Of a stretch of 64,000 bases of DNA, positions 40,734-56,720 are shown one piece after another. This DNA is from Lumbricus rubellus (Eukaryota; Annelida; Clitellata; Crassiclitellata; Lumbricidae). Within the stretch, counting starts at the first letter, position 1, and each line of letters opens with the position of its first letter. The stretch is taken from NCBI GenBank assembly GCA_945859605.1, contig OX243821.1, positions 14,080,335 through 14,144,334 on the forward strand. The letters run 5' to 3'. The translations under genes and the position numbers were made by a program. The notes under the pieces are model-generated. The model made no database searches and was not told the DNA's origin. It was given only the letters and a program-made list of their open reading frames with translations.

Positions 40734-42945
40734 ACAACAGTTGGATCATATAGCATTGTTACAGAGGCAATGTGGAAGAGAAGCAAATAGCGTTGCCCCG
40801 CTGGACTGCTATCGAGATTCTTTGAAGGAGGTAGCTTGTCTCAAGTTTGTCTTGTGTCACCTCGGTCAACCTTCGTCCCAGTTCTAAGATAAAGTTCAGT
40901 CCTTCTGTGCTCCAGGATCCGCTGGACTCCAATGCCACCGCCACGAAATCATGTGTCAGGGTGATTGCGTCGTATTTGGTCCTTTTGGCAGGGGCTGATC
41001 GGTTTGCGGCCTCACCTGCTCCTGCTAATGTTGCTGCCAGATACGATGCCGCAAAGGTGTCTGACACCGTCACGTCCCAAGTGAGACACTTTCCACATGT
41101 CCATGGAATGAGCGTCACGCCGTCCGACCTTTTTCTGTCTTCCCTTGTGAGTCCTAACGGTTTCTTCTGAAATGGAATGTTTGCCCTTCTTAAGTAGCGC
41201 CATATGATGTCGTTCATCATATTGTGACGTTGTAGTCTGCCAGCGTTTTTTCTGCATGCCAGGCCGTGAAGTCCTCTGGCGTCGACTCTTTCGTCACAAT
41301 GACACACGTGCGGTTCGCAGAGGGTCGTCCCGAGTGGCACATTCCAACCGAAATCCTTATAACTTCGTCGGACAGACGCAGACCCAAAGCAGTTGCCGGA
41401 GGTGCTAACAGCCAATCTCCCGCGTGTTGTGCCTGAGAGGCCAAAAGACGAGCTCGGTCAAGTGCTGTATTCACAGACTCGTTCAGGGTTGTCAATGCCT
41501 TTTTGATCCAGAGGTTGTCCCATTCTCTTTGACGATGAGTTGCTGATCCAGATGGTGGTTCGGATCCCGTGAGTGCTGTCCATGCTTTTAACGCTGTGTC
41601 CATTAGATTGTCGGGGTGTCATCTGTTTCTGGTTACAGTATGTTTGCCTGGGTTTCGCTTGTGCTCGCAGCAGATGCCAAGAAGGCAGAAAGTGCTAGCG
41701 TCAAAGCACAGCGAATTCCAAGGCCACCATCCTTCACCGGTAGTGATGCCTGAAGCCATTTCTCATCAGATAGCTCCACGTTCAAGATACTTGACAATCC
41801 TGTTCTCAGCAAAGAATCAAATCTAGTGAGACTAGAACAGTCGACCCATAAGGCAGTGCGCATTGTGTAGAGGAGCTTTGGAACACTTAATCCATTACGT
41901 GCGAGTGAAGCATGGATAGCCTCCCTATTATATCGCTCGCTCCAGGTCTTCTGCCTTCTTACTCACTACCTTATCAATCGCTGGCCCAGGCATCAGAAGT
42001 GAGCCTAGCAGCGTCGCTTCTTCTAATGGCGTGTTTTTGAAGTCGTAGAATGAGGGATCGTCGACCTTTTTGTCCGGATTTTGACATATGACCTCACATT
42101 TCGAACGGTTGAGTATAAGCCCAAGTTTAGCTGACTCGTTTACAATTAACTCAATGTCGAGGGCCACAACATCAATCTTGCCTCCCAGTGTAAGATCGTC
42201 TAGGAATACCACTCTGATTTCAGCTGTCGCAAGAGTGGGTGCAATGTTAAACAGAGTTCTAGGCCTCTAGAGGACCCAACGGATCGCCTTGCTGGGTTCC
42301 TTCTTCTGATCTTAGGACATTAGAAACATGTCTCAACATCGGACTGCACGAATATGAAGCATGGGCGAAACGGTAAAGTTCCGGCATGTCTTTTGCAACA
42401 GCTTCCAAAATCGAATCCCTCCGAAGAGTGTAGAAAGCATTAGCAAAATCTAGCGTGACCAGAACACCACCATCCGTCTGCATCGAAGTGGCCCAGCGTC
42501 GAGTTGCATGTACTGCTGTTTCAGCGCCTCCAGGTACTCCAACCCCCAGTTGAACAGGTGCGAGTATATTTGATAGTCTTTCAACAGCGTGGGCATTCGC
42601 GCATTTGGCTGCCAAGCGTCGCAACGTGAATCCACAGCGATTGGTCTGATTCCTCCATCTTTCTTCCTCAAAGCAATTATATTTGCCCCATATACGACTT
42701 CATTAACCTCGATCGGCAAATCTCCTTCCAACATGAGATTAACCAGCTCAGTCAGGTGGCGAATGAGGTTGCAGTCGACTCCAACAGAGATTAAGTCTTT
42801 GAGGTGTTGTGTAGTGATACCGTCTGGACCAGCGGCCGAGCCCGCAAGAAATGAAGAGATGGCCCCGACGATCAATCGCTCTGAGATCTGTAGCGGAGCA
42901 AACCGATCTGAAATCTTTGGGTCACATATTGGTCTCCTGTAGTTA
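40734..42945 (-). mobile_element. RLE retrotransposon copy C (RT and endonuclease, broken)
   Basis: Minus strand, right to left: RT N-terminal region (SAAGPDGITTQHLKDLISVG, ALRKKDGGIRPIAV, 42,850-42,640); VLVTLDFANAFYTLRRDS (first RT Asp, about 42,460-42,410); EEGTQQGDPLGPL (42,300); the catalytic box as FLDDLTLGG (about 42,200) rather than YMDD; WLQASLPVKDGGLGIR; then CEPHVCHCDE with LHGLACRK (zinc knuckle) and a degenerate RSDGVTLIPWTCGKCLTWDV (endonuclease; the usual RPDG has become RSDG) to a stop at 40,759. Several frameshifts (near 41,400, 41,620, 41,900, 42,260, 42,480). A different subfamily from copies F, P and Q, closer to H. Confidence 0.85.
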
Positions 42946-42989
42946 TTAATTATTATTATTATTATTATTGTTATTATTATTATTATTAT
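42946..42989. repeat. (ATT)n microsatellite
   Basis: Short, one interruption (ttg). Marks the 5' truncation point of copy C. Confidence 0.93.
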
Positions 42990-43308
<319 letters not shown>

Positions 43309-44625
43309 CCTTTTAATATTTCCGACAAACAACATCAGACACATAAAGAACAATAAACAACAGAAGCGGTAGTCATTGTTCTAAATGATGATAAAAGTTA
43401 TTAGCTCTCCTCTGGGTCTGACTCGGCTAAAGTGCCTCTAAAGGCCACCGAGTTGAAGCGCTGGACAGTAATAGAGAGGCGTTGCAGCAAAAAACAGGTC
43501 TCTCTCATATCACCAGACGACAATGTTAGGATGCGGCCTAAATCAGACAAAAAGTCGAGGCCAATACTGCAAATGGGACCTAAAGTCTCAAAGGCTAAAG
43601 GAATGAAAAAGTGAGTGTTTACAAGAGAGACGTATTTAGTGTTTTTCCTTTCCGTAGCAATCTCGGCTGCCGCGCCCGCCGTCGAAGCCGTGGCCTGGAT
43701 ATATGATGGTGCAAGTGTGTCAACCACTGTCGCATCCCACACAAGATGACGACCCGCACGCCATGGAATCATGGTAAGGCCGTCTGGTCGTCTACCATCC
43801 GTGCGAAGAAGACCTGGTGGTTCTTTAATGGACGGTATTCCTGCCTTTGAAAGGGAGCGGTATACAATGTCATTGATCGTATTATGTCGAGCTATTCGAC
43901 CGAAGCCGAGAGAGCAAGACAGGCCGTGGCTGCCTCTGGCGTCAATTTGAGCTCCGCAGGCGCAAGTGTGGGGTTCACATATTGCGGCCCCAAGTCGCAA
44001 ACCGACGGCAACTCGAACATCCTCGTTATCCAGACGTAGTCCACATGCGGTTATCGGTAACGCATGGAGCCAGTCACTAGCATGGGGCGATGAGACTGCT
44101 TTTAGTCGTGCGATGTTATATACATCCACTGTGTTTTCGAGCAGTGTCTTCGCAGTTTTCTCCAACAAAGGTTTGTCCCATGATGCTTGCTGATTTGTTG
44201 GCATGATTCCTGCTTCATCAAATTCTGTCTTGGAACGCCACTCGGTTGTCATCGTTTGAAAGTGTGAGTCATGTTCGAGATTAATAGAACTGAGAATGAG
44301 AGTCTGGAGAGGGAGAGTGCTTGCAGCTGAAGCCAGAAAGGCTGGAAGTGCTAGCGAAGACGCTCTCCGAATCCCCAGACCACCCATCTTTATGGGCAAT
44401 GAGGCTTGTGTCCATTGGTTATCGTCTAGAGAAATGTTGAGAATCTTTTCTAAGCCTTGGCGTAGTTTGGTGTCGTAAGTCTCCAATTCGGGATGCTTGT
44501 CGCTTGGATGGCATCGGAGAGTGTAAATAATTTTAGGCGCACCCAGCGAACTTCTCAAAATTAGGAGTGCGTCCTGCCTTGCTATGAAAGTTAATTTGTA
44601 CAGACTCTCCTCCAGTTCTTTGGTT
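43309..44625 (-). mobile_element. RLE retrotransposon copy D, C-terminal half with open frame
   Basis: A 385-codon frame (43,401-44,558) is intact: WTQASLPIKMGGLGIRRASS, ASDWLHALPITACGLRLDNE, CEPHTCACGAQIDARGSHGL (zinc knuckle), GRRPDGLTMIPWRAGRHLVW DATVVDT in sequence (endonuclease core), and LLQRLSITVQRFNSVAF at the end. RT is missing by 5' truncation at the microsatellite near 44,625. The 3' UTR is about 90 bp (43,309-43,400). Confidence 0.88.
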
Positions 44626-46327
<1,702 letters not shown>

Positions 46328-46394
46328 GATTATTATTATTATTATTATTTATAATATTATTATTTTTTTTAATTTTTATTTTTATATTTTTATT

Positions 46395-50402
<4,008 letters not shown>

Positions 50403-52297
50403 TGTTTCGCGCAAATTCCCAGAGATCCTCGACAGCCGACGACCGATCTCGGACACAAAGGCGAGACCCTCGTTGTTGATGGGGGCCCATTGTTTCCACG
50501 GCAACGGGACAAAAAGGTATGTCCTTTGAAGGTCCAAATATTTTGTAAGCTTTCTTGTGGCGGCTTTCTCCGCCGCTCTCCTTGCTTCGGTCGCGTTTTC
50601 GAGAACATACGAGGCAGTTACCGTGTCCATCACGGTCGTGTCCCAAATTAAAGCTCGCCCGTTACTCCAGGGAATTACGGTCTTGGCCGTCCGGTCTTTT
50701 TCCGACAGTCCTGGCGAGGCCCGACGGCTCCTTGATTGCCGGAGTTCCAGCTCTGTTAAGACTTCGGTAGACTATGTCGTTGATGGTGCTGTGTCTTGCC
50801 TGTCTACCGAATCCAAGGGAGCATGAAAGCCCGTGTGAGCCCCTTGCTGAAACAGAGGCGCCACAAACACGCGTGTGCGGCTCACAGATGGTCGCACCCA
50901 GTCGAAGGCCTACCGCAACTCTCACAGCCTCGTCGCTCAGTCTGAGATCGAACGCGGTCAGCGGAAGAGCGTGAAGCCAGTCAGAGGCGTGTGGTGCCAT
51001 TGACGCCTTTAATCGTGCCCTATCGTATGGGTCTTGTAGCTTAGACTCGATGGAAAGCACGGTCGTAAGCAACAGCGGATTGTCCAGTAGTGACTGCTTG
51101 TGACCTGGATATTCCGTTGGATCTCCCGTCTCAGTAATCCGCATCCACTTGGACCGCGCGGAATCGGATGAATCGTCGTCAATGTTCCAGGCCGTTCCCA
51201 AGATGAGGGACTTGATGGAGAGGGTGCCAGCGGCAGAAACCAAAAAGGCTGGAAGTGCCAACGAAGACACCCTCCTAACTCCCAGTCTCACTAATCTAAT
51301 TGGAAGGGAGGTCTGCATCCATTGGACGTCGGTCGGCGAAATGTTTAATATCCTTTCAAGCCCACCTCTGAGCAGCTCGTCGTAATCGTGCAATCGAGGG
51401 TGATCGTGGAAAGGGGTGCATCTAAGTAGGTGAATCAGCCTTGGCGAGCCCAGCGAGCATCTCAGAATCAAGAGGGCGTCCTGCTGGCGACGAGTTATAA
51501 TCTGTCGATCGAGGTCCTGAGGTCGGTCACGCATCTGTCAAGAGACGATAGAAGGGCCTCCGACGGCATGAGCGGAGCACCAAGAAGCATGGCCGACATG
51601 GGATCGAATCTGGCGAAATGTTGCATAGCGCCTCGATTGGTGTTGGTGATGTCGAAGTCGGCCGTGATGATCTCGCATTTAGTACGGTTGAGCGTGAGGC
51701 CTAGACGCGAGCATCCTTCCTCGGTCAGCCTCCACTATCTCTGGGTCCCCGCCAAGCGTGAGGTCGTCGAGGTATCCAAAAGCCAAGGGCGACGCCAAGC
51801 GGGTTAGAATTGAATGAATCGGCAGACAGAAATGAAGCGGTCCCAAGGGATCGCCCTGTTGTGAACCTTCTTGCGATAGTATATTAAACTTGCCGATTTG
51901 TAGAGATGTCGCCTCGGCGTATGCAAGGTGGCAGTATGCGGCCAATTCTGGGATGATTTCATCAACCGACGCCGAAGCATTAGAGATGTCAAGCTTGACC
52001 AATATTGACTGTGGGCCCATGTTTTTCAAAAATCGTCTGGCGGCATGGGACGCAGCCTCGCAGCCTCCTGGTACACCAGCCCCAAGTTGTTTAGGGGTTA
52101 GGTACGGCGTGACACGCGGGATGGCAAACGCGTTGGCGCATTTAGATGCGAGTCTACGCCAGACATACCCAATGGCTATCGGTCTTAGGCCGCCACATTT
52201 CTTGCGAAGCGCAAAAAGAGTTCCACCTAATAAGATTCAACGAAACTCTTGAGGGCAGGTGCCAGCCAGAAGTAGGTTGATGAACGCGGGTGTCGCC
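50403..52297 (-). mobile_element. RLE retrotransposon copy I, RT and endonuclease
   Basis: Minus strand: GVPGGCEAASHAARRFLKNM and SILVKLDISNASASVDEIIP (RT, 52,080-51,940), GSQQGDPLGPLHFCLPIHSI, FGYLDDLTLGGDPEIVEA (51,780, catalytic box YLDD), then a 290-codon frame (50,662-51,534) with MQTSLPIRLVRLGVRRVSSL, CEPHTRVCGASVSARGSHGL (zinc knuckle, one Cys shifted) and GKRPDG followed by a frameshift at about 50,690; the endonuclease tail ends at ISGNLRET (50,403). The last 40 or so residues and the 3' UTR are missing, cut off where copy H begins. Confidence 0.85.

Positions 52298-52379
<82 letters not shown>
52298..52379. repeat. (ATT)n microsatellite
   Basis: About 82 bp between copies I and J. 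Confidence 0.95.
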
Positions 52380-53252
52380 CATAACTTCAACATTTATTGA
52401 AAAACCACTCAAGCTGAAAACAAAACAAAAAACAGAAATGTGTTCAAGCATAGAGTGCATTGTTATCGTCTCCGGGGTGTGGTGTAAAAGTTCCTCTAAA
52501 AGCAACGGCGTTGAAACGCTGTGTACAAATTGAAATCCTCTGGAAGAGGTAGATTATTTCCCTCGGATCGCCGGAAACAGCGGCACAACGGCGGCCCAAC
52601 TCCAAGAGAAATTCCCGACCCGCGCGATTGATGGGGCCCAACGTTTCAATAGCGATCGGCACAAATTCGTGGGAGACAGGAAGCGTGGAATATTTGTTGC
52701 ATTTTCGATCCGCCGCATGTTCCGCAGCTCCTCCGGATTCCGTTGATGAAAGATGTAGATAAGAGACAGCACACGTATGGATGGCTGTGAAGTCCCAGGC
52801 GATATATTTGCCTCTGGCCCATGGGACGAGGGTGGCCCCGTCTGGTCTTTTGCCGTCCGTTCTTATCAGGCCTGGAGGCTCTTTAGAACTGGGGATATTC
52901 GCCTTCGCGAGTGCCCTCCACACCAAGTCGTTGACCGCAAAGTGTCGGGCTGTTCTTCCAGTTGAACGTCTGCAGGCCAACCCGTGGTGACCTCTTGAGT
53001 CGGTGGTCTCTCCGCATTGACACTGGTGTGGTGTACACAAATCCAAACCAAGGCGCAGTCCAACGGCCACTCTGATTGCCTCATTGCTTAGATCCAAGCC
53101 ACAGGCGGTAACAGGAATAGTTGATAGCCAGTCCCCAGCATGAGGGGAGGTCACCGCAAATAGTCTGGACATGTTGACCGGATCGCTGTAGGCGGCCCAT
53201 ATTGTTGCCCTGTCTACCTCAATCAGTGGTGCATCCCACACGCTCTGCCTGC
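52380..53252 (-). mobile_element. RLE retrotransposon copy J, C-terminal frame intact
   Basis: 265 open codons (52,444-53,241): WAAYSDPVNMSRLFAVTSPH, CTPHQCQCGETTDSRGHHGL (zinc knuckle), GKRPDGATLVPWARGKYIAW DFT in sequence (endonuclease), LFQRISICTQRFNAVAF. The 3' UTR begins taacttcaacatttattgaa. The closest relative of copy A by the zinc-knuckle segment. Truncated at 53,252. Confidence 0.9.

Positions 53253-53331
<79 letters not shown>
53253..53331. repeat. (ATT)n microsatellite
   Basis: About 79 bp; separates the sister copies J and K. Confidence 0.95.
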
Positions 53332-53334
<3 letters not shown>

Positions 53335-53693
53335 ACTTCAACATTTATTGAAAAACCACTCAAGCTGAAAACAAAACAAAAAACAGAAATGTGTTCAAGC
53401 ATAGAGTGCATTGTTATCGTCTCCGGGGTAGGGTGTAAAAGTTCCTCTAAAAGCAACGGCGTTGAAACGCTGTGTACAAATTGAAATCCTCTGGAAGAGG
53501 TAGATTATTTCCCTCGGATCGCCGGAAACAGCGGCACAACGGCGGCCCAACTCCAATAGAAATTCCCGACCCGCGCGATTGATGGGGCCCAACGTTTCAA
53601 TAGCGATCGGCACAAATTCGTGGGAGACAGGAAGCGTGGAATATTTGTTGCATTTTCGATCCGCCGCATGTTCCGCAGCTCCTCCGGATTCCG

Positions 53694-53695
<2 letters not shown>
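53332..53695 (-). mobile_element. RLE retrotransposon copy K, near-identical to the end of J
   Basis: The 3' UTR and last 100 or so codons match copy J almost base for base (differences near 53,430 and 53,557). It is truncated at 53,695, where J continues. A recent sister insertion with a shorter length. Confidence 0.9.

Positions 53696-53760
<65 letters not shown>
53696..53760. repeat. (ATT)n microsatellite
   Basis: About 65 bp; separates copies K and L. Confidence 0.94.
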
Positions 53761-53764
<4 letters not shown>

Positions 53765-54756
53765 TATATAACAATAATCTTTATTAATAATCAAAGGTGT
53801 GCCAAACAATAACCGGAGATATTACTAATGTCGTTCTGGATCGGCTCACTCGGTAGTGTCTGGTTGGGCAAAAGTGCCACGGAAAGCAATGGCATTAAAG
53901 CGTTGGATGGTGGCAGAAAGGCGCTGAAAAAGGTAAGATGTCTCTCTAATGTCTCCAGAGATTAGTGTTAGACGTTTTCCAAGGTCCTTAATAAAATCAA
54001 GTCCATTGTTGTTAATTGGGCCCAGAGTCTCCAGGGCCACGGGAACAAAGTGGTGGTTGGTCAACAGGTGGTCGTACTTGACAGCTTTTCTCGTGTCCGC
54101 CAATTCAGCTGCAGCCCCCGCCGTTGCAGCCGAGGCATGTAGGTAGGAAGGAGCAACCGTGTCTATGACGGTGGCATCCCACACGAGGCTGCGTCCTCCT
54201 CGCCACGGAATCAAAGTCATCCCGTCGGGTCTTTTTCCGTCTGTGCGTGAGAGACCGGGTGGTTCCTTGATGTTCGGCATTCCAGCTCGTGTAATACTTC
54301 TGCTTATGATGTCGTTTAGAGTCACGTGTCTGGCTATTCGGCCCGGGTCTAGGCTACATGATAGGCCATGCGAACCCTCTGCAGTGACATTCATCCCACA
54401 AGGGCACATGTGGGGCTCGCAGGTCATCGTTCCCAATCTCAGACCCACTGCCACTCTGATTGTCTCATCATCCATTCGTAACCCACATGATGAGATCGGG
54501 AGTGCGAATAGCCAGTCTCCAGCGTGAGGCGCCGCTGTTGCTTTCAGCCTTGCTTGATGGTATTCGTCGTTGCAGCCTTCTCTCAGTGAGTCTTTCATCT
54601 TCTCTATAAGTGGTCCGTCCCAACAAGCTTGTTTATATGCTGCCTGATTGTCTGGTCGTATTGTTTGACTTTCTTCCAACCATAGCTGCAGCATATGTTC
54701 CTCCTGCTCGTCCTGGTCTGGTCGAACATGGCCCACGCCATGGAATTAGAGTCATT
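53761..54756 (-). mobile_element. RLE retrotransposon copy L, C-terminal frame intact, chimeric 5' edge
   Basis: 296 open codons (53,846-54,736): AAYKQACWDGPLIEKMKDSL, CEPHMCPCGMNVTAEGSHGL (zinc knuckle), GKRPDGMTLIPWRGGRSLVW DATVIDT in sequence, LFQRLSATIQRFNAIAF. At the 5' edge 54,734-54,756 repeats 23 bp of the endonuclease coding region (the MTLIPWRG codons, as at 57,080-57,102), out of place. This suggests a template switch or a remnant of another copy at the insertion point. Confidence 0.87.
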
Positions 54757-54758
54757 AC

Positions 54759-54822
<64 letters not shown>

Positions 54823-54837
54823 ATTATTATTTCTATT
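54757..54837. repeat. (ATT)n microsatellite
   Basis: About 70-80 bp, slightly mixed at the right end. Confidence 0.93.
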
Positions 54838-54867
54838 TTTTAGCGCCCGAGGTATATATGATCCCTC
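54838..54867 (-). mobile_element. RLE retrotransposon copy M, 3'-terminal hairpin remnant
   Basis: Only cgcccgaggtatatatgatc and a few more bases lie between T-rich/ATT stretches: the left stem and loop of the conserved 3' hairpin, cut off before the right stem is complete. Confidence 0.6.
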
Positions 54868-54888
54868 TATTATTATTATTATTATTAT

Positions 54889-56487
54889 TTTTTTTTTTTT
54901 TTTTTTTTGCGCCCCAAGGTATTTAGGATCCCTCGGGGACTTCATTACTAACTATTGTTTAAAAACTAGTCCGGAATTGTCAGGCCTCGTCTTCAGGGTT
55001 TGAACAGAAAGTGCCTTTAAAGGCGACCAAGTTGTAGCGCTGAATGGTGACAGATAGACGCTGGAAAAGAAAAGTAGCTTCTCGTCTATCACCGGTAATG
55101 GACGATATGCGCGTGCCGATTTCGTTGATGAACTCCAAGGCTGATGGATTAAGCGGGCCCAGAGTCTCTGGTTGGAAGATGTAAGAAGCGGGGAGACCTG
55201 CATATTTCTGCGTCTTACGGTTGGCCGCCTGCACTGATGCCGGTCCTACCAGATTGGCCGGTTGAGTAATGTATGAGGCGGCACAAGTATGCACAATTGT
55301 GGCGTCCCATGCCAGGTACTTCCCCTACGACCAGGGTATTAGGGTTGCGCCGTCGGGCCTTTTGCCGTCAGATCTAACTAGGCCCGCGGGTTCCTTGGCG
55401 CTCGGAACATCTGCTTTGAGGAGGGCGCGCCAGATGACGTCGTTAATGGCGTGGTGGCGCAAGGAGCGTCCCAAGGCCCTCCTACACACGAAGCCATGGT
55501 GGCCCTCCGGGCCAACTCCAGCGCCACAGTGGCACGTGTGGGGACCGCACAAGTCCAGACCCAGCCTCAATCCCACCGCCACCCGGACCGCCTCATTGTC
55601 CAACACGAGGCCACACGCGGCAATCGGGAGCGCGGTCAGCCAGTCGGCTGAATGGGGACTGCTGACCGCGACCAGCCTGGCTTGGTTGACAAAATCAACG
55701 GCACTCCTGCTGACTTCCAATTTATCCTTCTGGATCAGTGGCTGATCCCAGCAGCTCTGTCTGATGGGCAGGGGGTCTATCGTCGCAGGTAGGGTGTCTT
55801 GACGTGCCTCCAACAGGTCCGCCACATACGCATCAGGGGCAGCCTCCACGGTCGCAAGAATGGCGGCCTGAAGCTCGAGAGTCGACGCGGCTGAAGCCAA
55901 ATAGGCAGAAGAAGCCAGCGAATCGACTCTGCGAATACCAAGTCCGCCATCTCTGATAGGAAGTGCGGCCTGCAGCCACTGATGGTCATTAAGAGAACAG
56001 TTGACAATTCCCTGTAGACCCGATCTCATTAGTCCATCCAGTGTCACAAGGGCCGGGTGGTCAAAGCAAGGGGAGCACCGGAGAAGATAGCTCAGTCTTG
56101 AGGCGCCGAATGATGAACGCAACAAAATCAAAGCGTTCTGTGATGGCAACAGGCGCAATCTGTCCAGAGCTCGACGGAACATATCAGAATGACTCTCCAG
56201 GGCAGCGTTCAGCGCCCTACCCCGAAACAGAGGGCCCCCAACAAGCTAATTTCGTCCACCTCGACCCTAGTGTATCCCGACAAAGGAGGAACCAATACCA
56301 ATGTGGCGTCCCGCAAGAGGACCTCGCACTTAGTGGAATTGAGGTGAAAGCCAAACCGAGGACCCAATCCAGCCACAGTTTGCACGTCACGGGCCACGCT
56401 TTCCACATCACCGCCGAGGGTTAGATCATCAAGAAATCCTATTTTGAGGTCTGATTCAAGCGCATGCAATACCGGCTGCAGAGGAAG
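54889..56487 (-). mobile_element. RLE retrotransposon copy N, RT tail and endonuclease
   Basis: A poly-T stretch and hairpin (cgccccaaggtatttaggat...cctcgggg, 54,910-54,939) mark the 3' end. Minus-strand frames: GFLDDLTLGGDVESVARDVQ (catalytic box, 56,440), then a 285-codon frame (55,325-56,182) with LIKDQ-type linker, LQAALPIRDGGLGIRRVDSL, CGPHTCHCGAGVGPEGHHGF and KRPDGATLIPWS. A stop/frameshift at 55,325 interrupts the endonuclease; the remaining part is 54,980-55,294 (YITQPANLVGPASVQAA ... LFQRLSVTIQRYNLVAF). Same subfamily as copy G. Confidence 0.86.
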
Positions 56488-56510
56488 ACTATTATTATTT
56501 TATTTTTTTA

Positions 56511-56578
56511 TTTATTTATTTTTTTGGCCCCGAGGTATTTAGGATCCCTCAGGGACTTATTGCTAACTACATTGCTAA
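56511..56578 (-). mobile_element. RLE retrotransposon copy O, 3'-UTR stub
   Basis: The hairpin (ccccgaggtatttaggatcc ... ctcaggga, 56,528-56,556) and about 20 bp more, between two ATT stretches. Confidence 0.7.
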
Positions 56579-56607
56579 CTATTATTATTATTATTATTAT
56601 TATTATA

Positions 56608-56703
<96 letters not shown>

Positions 56704-56720
56704 CTATTATTATTACTATT
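56579..56720. repeat. (ATT)n microsatellite
   Basis: About 142 bp with an AATT interruption near 56,607. Confidence 0.95.
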
